Shown here piece by piece: positions 33,220-43,265 of a stretch of 64,000 nt of DNA; the stretch's first letter is position 1, and the number at the start of each line of letters is the position of its first letter. The position numbers and the translations under genes are program-made. Origin of the DNA: Armigeres subalbatus (lineage: Eukaryota; Arthropoda; Insecta; Diptera; Culicidae); NCBI RefSeq assembly GCF_024139115.2, contig NC_085139.1, forward strand, positions 255,040,067 through 255,104,066. Direction: 5' to 3'. The notes under the pieces are model-generated. The model searched no databases and had not been told where the DNA came from. It was given only the letters and a program-made list of their open reading frames with translations.

Positions 33220-33237
33220 TGGCGACGAGGATCAAAA
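33220..33237 (+). promoter_or_regulatory. primer binding site of gypsy copy 2
   Basis: TGGCGACGAGGATCAAAA directly after the LTR. The same TGGCGACGAGGAT core follows the 5' LTR of gypsy copy 3 at 48765, so both use the same type of tRNA primer. Confidence 0.7.
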
Positions 33238-33850
33238 TTGGTGAGTAAAATAGTGTACGAGAAAGGCAAAAATAGTAATGGAGAAAAATGGATGGTCGAT
33301 ATGGACACATCGCCAAAGATGTTCAGAGATGTGCGGCTAGAGAGGCGAAGTGTCATAATTGCGGGACAAAAGGAGCACAATTATGGTGGTGGATTCTGGA
33401 TCTCCAGCGAATATAATGAAAGAGTGCACATACAAGAAGCTGAAGGAGTCTGGTGCTAAAATGTTGAACGAGAGGGATGCGGCTAGTATGAATCCACAGT
33501 TCGAGGGTTTTGTTTCGAAGGAAAAAAATCGTTTTTCGATCGCATTCGAAGCAGAAGTCACGACACCGGGGGTAGAAAACGGTATATGGGCTTACTTCCT
33601 TGTAGCGCCAAGGGGGCAGACCAACCTATTGAGCAAATCAACCGCTTATGCTCTTGGAGTACTAAAGATCGGCTACAATATTAATATGGTAAACGAGGTC
33701 GGTCAAGCTCAATTACAAGAATTTCCGAAAATTCCGGAGGTGGCACTGAAAATTCAAATCGACGAAACGGTTACTCCAGTAGCTCAAGCTGCTAGGCGTC
33801 TACCGATAGCTATGGAGGCACTATGTCGAGAAGGTCATTCAGGAGTTATT
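33238..33850 (+). pseudogene. gypsy copy 2: gag stump and protease
   Basis: Starts with a short gag remnant, a zinc-knuckle-like AKCHNCGTKGA near 33330-33370, then the protease site VVDSGSPANIM at 33386-33418 (DSG catalytic motif). Most of gag (several hundred residues) is deleted. The frame stays open to 33856, ending beside the start of RT after a frame change near 33825. Confidence 0.75.
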
Positions 33851-35066
33851 GGATAAAGGCATAATCGAAAGGGCTGACGGTCCTTTGACTTGGGAGTCTC
33901 CACTTGTGCCAATCCGAAAGACAGACGGTAAAATAAGGCTATGTGTCGATATGCGGGAAGCTAACCGTGCTGTACTACGAGAAAATTACCCCATGCCGAA
34001 TATTGATGCAGCAATTGCATCAATTCACAAAGTTTCAAAGCTGTCTAAAATTGATTTAGAATCAGCATATTATCACTTTGAGTTGGAGCCCCAAAGTCGA
34101 GATTTAACGACTTTCGCCTCCAGAAGAGTGGTCTACAGATTTCGTCGGCTCATGTTTGGAATAAAACCAGCTCCTGAATTATTTCAACGTGCCATGTAAA
34201 ATTTATTCCGAGGCATCAATGGGTTAGTCGTATTCATTGATGATTTTCTCATACATGGAGAAACAGAGCAAGATCATGACCGTACACTGCGAGAAGTAAT
34301 GAAGCGTCTTAATAAACTGAACTTGAAAATCAATAAAAAAAAAGTCATTATTCGGCGTTCAAGAAGTGACGTTTTTGGTTCACATCATGTCCTCCGATGG
34401 AATACGACCAACTGATGACAAGGTTAAAGCAATACTTGATCTCAGACCACCGAAAAATTTGACTGAGTTGAAATCTCTGATGGGAATGATCAACTTCGTC
34501 GGGAAATTCATTCCAAATCTTGCCACTCTGACAGCAAATATCAGACAGCTTATGGTCAAAAATGTTAAATTTGATTGGACTCAAGCACACATCAAAGAAC
34601 TTAACCAAATCAAGGATATACTTGGCAAAGTTGAATCCTTGAGTTTTTACAATCCAGAAGACGAAACTATTCTAGTGACAGATGCGAGTCCGGTTGGAAT
34701 CGGTGCTATTTTACTGCAAGTTTAAAACGGTATTTCTCGTGCAGTATATTGTGCATCAAGAAGTCTAGCTTCACACGAAAGAAAATATTGTCAAACGGAG
34801 AAGGAATGTTTTGAAATCGTGTGGGCTGTGGAAAAACTGTATATGTATTTGTATGGCAAACATTTCACGTTGATCACCGATTGCAAACCGCTACAGTATC
34901 TGTCCAATCGAGTTCGTTCTAAACCTTCAGCAAGGATTGAAAGATGGATTCTTAGACTACAGGCTTTCGATTTCACAGTGAAGTATGAACCCGGAGACAA
35001 AAACTTGGTTGACGCATTTTCACGGATGTCAACGATGATTCAGAGGACGCAGGAGATATTGATGTA
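33825..35066 (+). pseudogene. gypsy copy 2: RT and RNase H
   Basis: ELLDKGIIERADGPLTWESP and IRLCVDMREANRAV are RT palm blocks; FGIKPAPELFQRAM ends with a stop at 34197-34199. The catalytic site reads VVFIDDFLIHG at about 34225-34260. RNase H begins ETILVTDASPVGIGAILLQV at 34667, has a stop at 34723 (TAA), and continues CFEIVWAVEKLYMYLYG and DKNLVDAFSRMS. At least three stops or frameshifts break the chain. No intron is present at the position where gypsy copy 3 has one (LREVMKRLNKL here is continuous). Confidence 0.85.
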
Positions 35067-35075
35067 GTCAGTTGG

Positions 35076-35750
35076 TTAGTGAAAGAAATGATGCCTTCAG
35101 CGTTAACTATACGAGAAATCGAACGTTGTCCAAAGAAGCCGTGGCAAGATCTTGCGATGGATTTTAAAGAAGGTTTACCTGCTGGAAAATCACTCCTAGT
35201 AATCGTATGTTACACGAGTCGCTTTATTCAAATTCAATCGATGAAATCAGCTACATCCCAGCGAGTGATTAGCTCTTTGCTAAAAATGTTTGCAAGTTTT
35301 GGCGTACCTCGTTCGATAACGGCCGACAATGGCCCATAGTTTAGGTCGGCTGAAATGCAAAAATTCTGTAAAAGTTATGGCATCCACCTGAATCTTTCGA
35401 CGCCGTACTGGCCGGAACAAAATGGGGCAGCGGAGCGGCAAATGAGAAATTTGGGAAAAAGAGTGAAAATTAGCTTGATCCAGGGGGGGACAGACTGGGA
35501 AGCTGATTTGCTGGACTATTTGCTGATGTACAACTCTACACCCCAGGAAACGACGGGAATTTCACCGGGCCAGATGATGTTTGGCCGCGAGATGAGAAAT
35601 GCTATTCCGTCAATTGGGCAATCTGATACTCTTAATAGGGAAGGAGCGAGGGATCGCAATATGATTTCAAAGGAAATATGTAAACAGAGGAGTGATGAAC
35701 GTCGTGGCGCCAAACAACATTCTTTGCAACCAAGAGACATCTTATAATGA
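35076..35750 (+). pseudogene. gypsy copy 2: integrase core
   Basis: The N-terminal HHCC zinc domain is deleted; the core starts PWQDLAMDFKEGLPAGKSLL (first catalytic D), then ITADNGP followed by a TAG stop near 35338 (second D present), and WPEQNGAAERQMRNLG (catalytic E). Ends with ISPGQMMFGREMRNA and a short basic tail. Confidence 0.85.
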
Positions 35751-36083
35751 GGAACATGAAACTTGGAGCATTAGAACCTAGATTTTGTGCCGAAGAATAC
35801 GAGGTTATTAATGTAAATGGGGGAGAAGTAAAGGTAAAATCTAGGAGGAAATTATCTATGTGCGTAACAGTAGTCATTTGAAAAAGCTAGGAGGGGTAGA
35901 TACATCATCACAGGACCGTTCATCAGATATAACAGGAAGCGAGTTAAATAAAGAATCAGAAGAGAAACGGTATGACGATTATGTTTTATAAGATGTTTCT
36001 CGAAGTAGGTTTAAACGTTGAAACAATAAAGCGAGGATTAAAGACATCGAATAAAAGGAAATGTATGTTTGTTTCATTTTCTG

Positions 36084-36097
36084 AAAACAAGGAGAGA
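36084..36097 (+). promoter_or_regulatory. polypurine tract of gypsy copy 2
   Basis: GAAAACAAGGAGAGA immediately before the TGTATCG start of the 3' LTR. Confidence 0.6.
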
Positions 36098-36364
36098 TGT
36101 ATCGGATGTACAGGTATTGGTCATACTAAGTCACATCAGGTATATATGCATTATTGGTGGTAGGTATAATATCGTGTTACGAGCAGTAGATACATATATG
36201 TATTGGTGTCACTGGAAGGTGTAGGTAATGATATATACGACTAGCAACGCGATACTCGAGGCGGTTGGAGAGCTATAGTGATTGCGGAAGGTTGACTCAG
36301 GAGGCACGTCCCGAGACGGATTAAATTTGGCTGATAATATGTCGTCCGAATCGCAGACAATAGA
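36098..36364 (+). repeat. 3' LTR of gypsy copy 2, 267 bp
   Basis: Starts TGTATCGG and ends CAATAGA, a mutated form of the expected CGATACA that survives at the end of the 5' remnant. Confidence 0.7.
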
Positions 36365-36807
36365 ACCATGTTCCAGAGACCCAACATGCTTACCTGTTAC
36401 CACCATAAACGTTGATATATCATACTGGGCTGCATGCGCTTAAGACCCGGTGCAAAATGATCCAGGCCACAATGGTGGACCTCAGAAATAGTGATTTTTC
36501 TAATAACCTGTTCCTTTGCTAAGCCGTTCTGGAAGCTAACCAAAATTCTAAAATCTAAGCCTCGACCCATTCCACCTTTGATCCCAATAGACAGCAATGG
36601 TATTGTTTATTTGTCCGTATTCTTGTCGGCTGGCAACTAGATGTAGGCGATTGATACGTTTGCCGTTTCCTTGTTGACAAACAGTTTCGGGGTGGACCAA
36701 GACCGACTTGGAGGCGTTAGAACGAGCAGTACGAGTGGCGTCCATTGAGAGAGTCACCATAACACGTACAGTAGAAGGAAGAGGCGTCACCGAGATACAG
36801 ACACTAT
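36365..36807. other. no gene recognised
   Basis: The minus strand reads a 104-codon open frame (36548-36862) of no recognisable type. Confidence 0.4.
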
Positions 36808-36956
36808 CACCCATATTCTTGTATACGTACGAACACGCTTTCAAACGAAAGCTAATGTGCATTCTCGTTTACGCCTGCAAAATCAAATGGGGAAACGATT
36901 CGAACGAACTGCATTCGTTAGAAAGTTTCGTTCGTCCGTAAACAAGAATAGAGGTG
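36808..36956. mobile_element. 149-bp MITE with CACC...TATTCTTG ends
   Basis: Left CACCCATATTCTTGTATACG and right complement CACCTCTATTCTTGTTTACG. The interior has ACGAACG and GAATGCA words inverted. A half copy lies at 21868. Confidence 0.7.
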
Positions 36957-36976
36957 TACATGTGTTTCCCAGATCC

Positions 36977-37181
36977 AGCAGTTACGAAAATACTTCGTGG
37001 AGAGCCAGAACCGCCACGAAATTTATCGCGCTGTATGTGAAGCTGACCACGGATTCAGTGCCCTTCATCTGGCGTAGGAAGACTATCAGCTGAATTACGA
37101 CATCAAAACTGTCGACGAGATAATCGCATCGTGGAAGCAGAAGGAGTTGCTAGGACCAGGGATTGAATTCAAAAAAGAATG
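36977..37181 (+). pseudogene. exon-like segment with one in-frame stop, unrecognised
   Basis: After an acceptor-like TGTTTCCCAG the frame reads IQQLRKYFVESQNRHEIYRA, then FSALHLA, TAG, EDYQLNYDIKTVDEIIASWK and ends KKE at a TGA (37179-37181). Amino-acid composition looks like a real protein. I do not recognise it. One stop suggests a pseudogene or a transposase remnant. Confidence 0.35.
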
Positions 37182-37892
37182 AAAAAGTCTCTAACCTATC
37201 ATCTCTGTATACATACCATGGCCTATTATACCCCATGATAAATTTCTTTTAAAAAGCTCCAAACGCGGGTAGCACTGGTTCTGATTATGTTGATTTAAAC
37301 TTGGCATAATACTCAATTCGGGTATCAGGAAATGGAGGTAAAAAGCTATTGAACCGCAGCGACAATCTTCCTATATGATTTATTACCTCTGAACAAAACA
37401 ATGAAAAGGAATTTGATTTGTTTCTTATTTTTGTTAATTTTTTCAGCAGTGAACACGCATGTTAGTAGGAAGGAAGGACGTGGTTGGTGCTGCATTACTT
37501 TCTTTCGAGATTAGAAACAATTTTATTTGCTTTAAAATTCTCGTTTGATTGAGAAACCACATGCAAGAGTAAAAAACTTATTTCGTTTCTTTTACAAATG
37601 ATTCATTTAGAATGACGAGATCATCAATCAACGTAACCCCTAGTTTATTGAGTTCAAACTTAAAATCATTCAAATATCTTTATAGCAACAAAACGGCCTT
37701 ATCTCTGTTGCACTTCAAACTCATTTGTTATCGATCACGGTAATCTTTTATTACAGGGAATCCACCATTGCCAAATAACATACCTTATAGTGAAGTCAGA
37801 CCAATGATTTCGAATAGAGATAGGGTTATCGTAACGAACTTATAGATTTGTTTCGGAACCATAACAAGCACTCGGATACCGTTCATGTGGCT
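37182..37892. other. no gene seen
   Basis: AT-rich intergenic DNA between the exon-like segment and the serine protease gene. Confidence 0.45.
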
Positions 37893-37898
37893 TTTATT
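37893..37898 (-). terminator. AATAAA poly(A) signal of the serine protease gene
   Basis: Minus-strand AATAAA, about 60 bases past the stop codon. Confidence 0.6.
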
Positions 37899-37955
37899 AA
37901 AAAAAATAATTTATCGCTACTTGCATCTATCACTGAACACTTGTCATCAAACAAT

Positions 37956-38983
37956 TCATATTACCAATCGCTGTATGAATCCATAAATCAACCCCACTAC
38001 CAACATCGGTAAGCTCATTCCGGCTATCGCTCGGTTGGCGCCATTTTTCAGTATCCACTCGCGATAGTAAGCCACATCGGCATAGATTCCTGGGTAGTTC
38101 GCAAGTCCGCAACCTTGTCCATTCGAAACAATGCCTGCTAGGTTCCCATTGCAGACCAACGGTCCCCCGGAATCCCCCTGACATGCATCTTTACCACCCT
38201 GGTCGTCGCCGGCACACACCATGCCGCTCTTGATGAATCCATTATAGCTGGAGGTGCCGTTGCAGATTTCGGTCGACTTTATAGTAACATTAACGGCCAT
38301 TAGGACCGTCGTGGCTATTGCTACGTTCTACAAAAGTTAATTATTTAAGTTCTTTCGAACTGATTAACATGTCGCAGATACTTACATATTGAGTGGTTCC
38401 CCAACCGCTGACTTGACATACAACACCTGGACTTGGTCTACTGGTGACCAACGTAATCGGCCTAAGTGTTGCATGACTGGCAGGGACGACAGAGCTTAGC
38501 TACAGTAATACATAAAATAATTTCCCATATTAGATGACGAATTCGTATTACTGCGGCCAGCGAATACTCACAATCAACAGCCCCACGTCATTATCCAAGT
38601 TGCTTGGATTGTAGCTTCCATGAATGATCACCTGCGAGACGTCGAGAATTTCAGTATTGGCTGATACGACGGTTCGGTTCACGTTTCCTCCAACCACACG
38701 GAAGTAACTGGCGGCCCGCTTCTGATTGCTATCGTTCACCAGACAATGGGCAGCCGTCAGGACGGTTCGGTTGTTGATGAGGCTTCCACCGCACATGTGA
38801 CCACTGCCATACGACGCTTGATCGTTGGTTTTCCGCCGGATCGACACCTGATTCGGAGTAGTTAGGGAAGTATTGAAAAAAATAATAAATAAAATAGAAA
38901 CCAAAATACAATGAACTCCCCTTTACTCGATATTGAAGGGAGAAGGGAGCATAGAGTGAGGCCAAAGTAACCAGAACTGACAT
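37956..38983 (-). CDS. trypsin-like serine protease, four exons, 272 aa
   Basis: Exons (minus): 38983-38927, 38847-38572, 38499-38386, 38327-37956; introns 79, 72 and 58 bp with GT-AG ends, all phase 0. Catalytic triad: H53 in LTAAHC, D106 in DNDVGLL, S202 in [10 protein letters not shown]196 six residues before the serine predicts trypsin-like cleavage after K/R. VSGWGTT is in exon 3. N-terminus [17 protein letters not shown] looks like a short signal peptide, but the usual activation peptide and IVGG start are not visible, so an upstream exon may be missed or the gene is altered. The C-terminus ends with a hydrophobic stretch ([15 protein letters not shown]), a possible GPI or membrane anchor. 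Secreted or surface S1-family enzyme; substrate unknown. Confidence 0.85.
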
Positions 38984-38989
38984 TGAGTT

Positions 38990-39479
38990 TCAGAACATCG
39001 AGTGAGGTAGAGTTCACTGCAACTTGAAGTGTAATAGAGTTATCCGTAATTATCGAATTGTCACTTCAATTTGATGTTTGGGTTTGGTTCTAGAATTGTG
39101 ACAAATTCAAGGCATCCACATAAGAGCGTTTCTGTCTCGCTCGATTTTTAGCAAAGGTTTTTAGCAAGAACGCCGTGCTGATATCGGTATGACTTTAAAC
39201 GCAGTAAGGTCGAGAAGGTTACAGACTCGAGAGCGATAAGCGGCTCGATAACATTTATGCAAGATAAAAAATTAATCTGATCATGTCCCCACATTGCGCA
39301 ATAGTTCGAGGTTCCCAAAATAGTTCCCAAAACTTAAAAATTCGTATTTCGGTCGGAATTTCATTTTTCTCATTTTATAGAATTGGTACTTCGCGTACCT
39401 GAAGGAATAAAATAAACCGCATCTCGCGGTCGTTAGCATCTTGCCCAACAACTCCTATCCCTATCTTCTTGTGGCAGAT
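38990..39479. other. no gene seen
   Basis: Upstream region of the protease; no TATA box or other promoter element I would defend. Confidence 0.4.
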
Positions 39480-40856
39480 CTTACTAAGCGTCTGTTCTCC
39501 ATGTTAGGAGCAGCTCACAACAGCGTCTGTTCTCCATGTTAGGAACGGCTGATCATCGTCGGATTGCCAGCATGTCGTTGGATTGTGCATCATAGGCCAC
39601 CATAATGGGGAAATGTTCCTCCTCCTGTTTAGGCGGTTTAGTTTAAGGCCCTGCAAGCCAGCCTTTTAAAAAAGTCAAGCAACGAAAACGAATAATAAAC
39701 AAGAGAGTACTGACCGGAACCATCGGCGAAGACCACTGCGATGAAAAGGGACTAGCGATTGGAAACTCGGTTCGTGGAACTGCAAATCTCTCAACTTCAG
39801 CTGCAGGAGGTTTGTTGGAAGGGATCAATGGTGCAAACGTTTAGAGGTAATCATACCATCTACCAGAGCTGCGGCAACACACACGAACTGGGAACAGCTT
39901 CCATAGTGATGGGCGATATGCAAAGGCGCATGATCGGATGCTGGGCGAATAAGCGACTTCAAAATAGTCATAGGATATTTGAACGCTCAGGTTGGCCAAG
40001 AGGAGGAGTTTAGACCGACTGTTGGGAAGTTCAGTGCCCAACGGCTGACGAACTAAAACGGCCTGCGAGTAATTGATTTCTCCGACATTATCGACGTCAA
40101 AACATATCGTGACGCTAACATCGACTCTGACCACTATCTGGTGATGGTTAAACTGCACCCAAAACTATCCGTCATCAGCAGTGTTCGGTACCGATGACCG
40201 CCGCGTTACGACCTAGACAGCGACTGAAGCAACCTTATGTCGCCACTGCATACGCGCAGCATCTTGAGGCCCTCTTGAGGACTCCTGGAATACAGTCAAA
40301 GCAGCCATTAACGACGCTGCGGAGAATGACGTCGGGTACGTGAAATTAAGTCGACGGAACGATTGGTTCGACGAAGAGTTCAGACAGATTCTAGAGGAGA
40401 AGGACGCAACGCGGGCAGTCGCGCTGCAGCAATGTACCCGGCCGAACGTGGAACGTTATAGACGGAAGCGGAAACAGAAGACCAGGATTTTTCTGGAGAA
40501 GAAATGTCACCTGGAAGAGCAGATGAAACAGCTGTGCCGTTCTAAAAAAAAATACGCAAGTTCTATCAGAAGCTCAACGCATCCCGTAAAGGCTTCGTGC
40601 CGCGAGCCGAAATGTGCAGGAATAATGATGAGAGCATCTTGACGAACGAACGTGTGGTGATCGAAAGATGAAAGCAGCACTTCGAGGAACATTTAAATGG
40701 CGCTGAGAGTACAGGCAGTGAGAACTTTCGAGCGATCGCCATCCTTAATGACCCCTACAAAGTGATATCGCAGATCATCTTCCGTCGTCTGTCACCAATA
40801 GTGAATGAGAGCCTTAACATCCGCACCAAATGTGTCATGTTGAAAACGCTCATAAT
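39480..40856 (+). pseudogene. RTE-like LINE: leader, endonuclease and RT start
   Basis: A leader with GCGTCTGTTCTCCATGTTAG twice (39488 and 39524) is followed by endonuclease sequence read in changing frames: NHTIYQSCGNTHELGTA at 39847-39897, VGQEEEFRPTVGKFSAQRLT, then a deletion to SDIIDVKTYRDANIDSDHYL (catalytic SDH) near 40080-40140. The linker reads RRNDWFDEEFRQILEEKDA from 40352 and RKFYQKLNASRKGFVPRAEM near 40555. Resembles proteins annotated CFDP2-like, i.e. RTE-type. Interrupted at 40857 and continued at 41885. Confidence 0.75.
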
Positions 40857-41006
40857 CCAGCTTTCCACGCTCACCATAATGGCGGATGCTATAAAATTTT
40901 TGACAAGAACTGCTTCCCGACACTGAACTGGAATTCCCATCATAGCAAACGTTCATATCCCCGTTACCAACGACATCCATTGGTTTGTTTATTTTCTTAT
41001 CAACAA
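40857..41006. repeat. 150-bp block, inverted relative to 63304-63456
   Basis: The minus strand reads NKPMDVVGNGDMNVCYDGN and SVSGSSSCQK, as does the plus strand at 63304-63456. About 93% identical at nucleotide level by eye. Confidence 0.8.
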
Positions 41007-41590
41007 AGGGATTTGTGCAAGAATTTTTGTGTGTTAGTGAAATGTGCATGTGCGTACACGCTCGCAGAAAGCCTAATGTCGTTTTCGTTTTTGCGGTGTA
41101 GCTACACAGAAAAAAAATCCATGGTAACAATTACTATTTTGTAGACTACGCCATGTTTTTAAAACAACCACAAATTTTCAGTTAAATTAACCATGCATTC
41201 GGACAAATTCACCACCGATTCAGTTCATGTAACAACATTCCACCAGGACCACAGTTGATTTTTACTGCGCGCATGGTAAAATCAAATGGGTTTATTGTCT
41301 GCTGAAAATCGTCGGTGCGTATTCCTAAATTAGCCCTCGGACTGGTAGTTTCGACCGCAGCATTTTTTTGCGTGTACACTCGTGCTAAACTTTTGCTCCG
41401 AAAATGTTCGTTTTTGATTTTCGTACTACAAGTGTGGGCTGCAAAATGGTATGTTGACATCAAGGAAGGAGCGACCAACAGAGCTCTGATCCCCACAAGT
41501 CCCTATCTCACGCTACCACGGGTCGTCCGATGACAAAAGACCGCCAGCTAAGGGTTGTGTACTTAGCTGGTAGTGCAGCCTGGGCACTGT
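41007..41590. other. no gene seen; MITE fragments
   Basis: 41070-41105 (TGTCGTTTTCGTTTTTGCGG) matches in reverse the right part of the element at 42704. Otherwise no feature. Confidence 0.4.
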
Positions 41591-41599
41591 TGTCCTTCT

Positions 41600-41760
41600 G
41601 ACTTCAACTAGAGTGACGCCTCGAGCGTCTGTTCACCAGGAGGTGCGGCTCAAACAGTGTCTGCCTGGTACCCAGCGGCTGATTAACGAAATGCTGTATC
41701 GCATCAGCTATACCTAAGGTGGCAGTCCCATCTTCCCACTTATTGTTTTAGTCCCATTCG
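41600..41760 (+). pseudogene. second RTE leader fragment
   Basis: GCGTCTGTTCACCAGGAGGT and CAGCGGCTGATTAACGAAATG resemble the leader at 39488-39560. Probably a separate 5' fragment. Confidence 0.45.
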
Positions 41761-41884
41761 TCAGTGTCCATAATCATCGATAGCGAGTTTCATCTCTCCT
41801 TCATACGATCATCCGCAACTGGTTATTTGGTCACAGTTTAGACTAATAGCTTGACCAGTCACAGTTGACCAGTACCGGGGGGGT

Positions 41885-42690
41885 CTCGTCGCGACAGCGG
41901 CGTACGATTCAGTGAAACGGAATGAATTATGGCAAATTATGCTTGAACATGGTTTTCCGGCGAAAGTGATACGGCTGATTCGTATAACGTTGGACGGCTC
42001 GAAATCAAGTGTAAGGGTTGCGGATGAAATATCGACGTCATTTGTTACCTTACCACTGGTCAATATAGCGCTCGAGGGAGCGATTAGGAGAGCTGGTGGG
42101 CAAAGAAGCGGTACCATTATCACAAAATCGCATATGCTCCTGGGAGTTGCGGACGATATCGATATTATCGGAATTGATCGCCGTGCCGTGGAAAAGGCTT
42201 TTGTGCCTTTTAAGAGGGAGACAGCGAAGATTGGACTCACAATCAATACCAGCAAAACGAAGTACATGGTCGCTGGCAAACAACGTGGGTTCATTAGTGG
42301 TGGTGGTAGCGAAATGGTGCTGGATGGTGGTGGTAGAATAATCTGTGTATCTTGGAACATTAGTGACGTGCGATAATGATGTTACCCGCGAGGTGAAAAG
42401 GCGTATTGCAGCTGCAAATAGGGCTTTTTACGGACTTCGTAACCAGCTTAAGTCCCGTAGTCTGCAAACGAAAACAAAACTCCCGCTGTATACTACTCTG
42501 ATTCTTCCGGTGGCTTTATACGGCCATGAGACATGGCGTACACGATGGCTTTTTGCAAGTTGAAGAGAACCTGAGGGCGCTCAATGTCCAGGGCGACTGG
42601 AAGCGATTGGCCCAGGATCGAGTCCAGTGGAGAAGGTTACTCCATTCGGCGTAGGTTCATCGTAGAGCTGTAGCCCATCAAGTATCAAGT
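41885..42690 (+). pseudogene. RTE-like LINE RT and C-terminus, catalytic loop deleted
   Basis: YDSVKRNELWQIMLEHGFP, KVIRLIRITLDGSKSSVRV, then VTLPLVNIALEGAIRRAGG: the block that should precede the active site is missing at VTLP/LVNI. The catalytic site reads VADDIDIIG. INTSKTKYMVAGKQRG and YLGTLVTCDNDVTREVKRRI follow; after LPVALYGHETW the sequence jumps to the final REPEGAQ/WKRLAQDRVQWRRLLHSA-like end. The 3' end has ATCAAGTATCAAGTAAG, a short simple repeat tail as in RTE elements. Confidence 0.8.
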
Positions 42691-42703
42691 AAGCTACACC
42701 AGT

Positions 42704-42895
42704 GTAGCATTTTTGTCGCACTGAAACAAACAGTGTAGCACCAGAACAAGTGTGTGCCGTGTAGTGTAGTTTGTTGTCAAGTTTCTCCCGTTGTTATTGT
42801 TCTCTTTTTATTGTATCCAACAGGTATCCATAACAAACAACCCCAACTGTACTCAAAACGTTCGTTTTTGCCGTGCAAAATGCTGCACTAAACGG
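42704..42895. mobile_element. foldback element with GTGTAGC ends
   Basis: GTGTAGCATTTTTGTCGCAC at 42704 and the complement of the segment ending at 42895 (GTGCAGCATTTTGCACGGC) form imperfect arms; CTACACC words lie outside. Confidence 0.5.
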
Positions 42896-42974
42896 CGTTG
42901 CTACACCTCAAAAACGAAAACGACATAAATGTGCAGCGCAATGCAGCTGTCATTGAGTTTGACATCAGTTTAAA

Positions 42975-43071
42975 GTTTAGCGGTCCTATAACTGCAAAAC
43001 TGTTGCAACTATCGAATTGCAGTTAAAAAGCATTGCAGTTAAATGACTTGCAGTTATCGAACGTCTACTGT
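42975..43071 (-). mobile_element. terminal piece of a pogo-like element
   Basis: Minus strand starts CAGTAGACGTTCGATAACTG next to TA, then repeats of AACTGCAA. CAGT start, TA target and Tigger-like wording suggest pogo. The other end is not visible. Confidence 0.5.
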
Positions 43072-43110
43072 AATTGAATTGGGCACATATTGAATATTTA
43101 TTCTACCTCC

Positions 43111-43190
43111 ACTGCCGCTAACCGCAAGTCGAGCACATCTGTATATGGGCCTCCATATACAGATGTGCTCGACTTGCGGTTAGCGGCAGT
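43111..43190. repeat. perfect 38-bp inverted repeat with 4-base loop
   Basis: ACTGCCGCTAACCGCAAGTC opens the left arm; the right arm 43153-43190 is its exact complement over all 38 bases, with GCCT between. Confidence 0.9.
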
Positions 43191-43265
43191 CCAGAAGCAC
43201 CTAAATTATTTTTCTGGTTTTTAGGCATTTTCAGCTAAATCTACTTTTTTTTAACACGTTTATTT

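Larger units (their letters stand above)
33168..36364 (+). mobile_element. gypsy copy 2, gag-deleted
   Basis: Ty3/gypsy element on the plus strand with a 49-bp remnant of the 5' LTR, PBS, protease, RT, RNase H, integrase and a 3' LTR. The 5' LTR end and the 3' LTR end correspond (GGCTGATAATCTGTCGTCCG and GGCTGATAATATGTCGTCCG). Confidence 0.85.
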
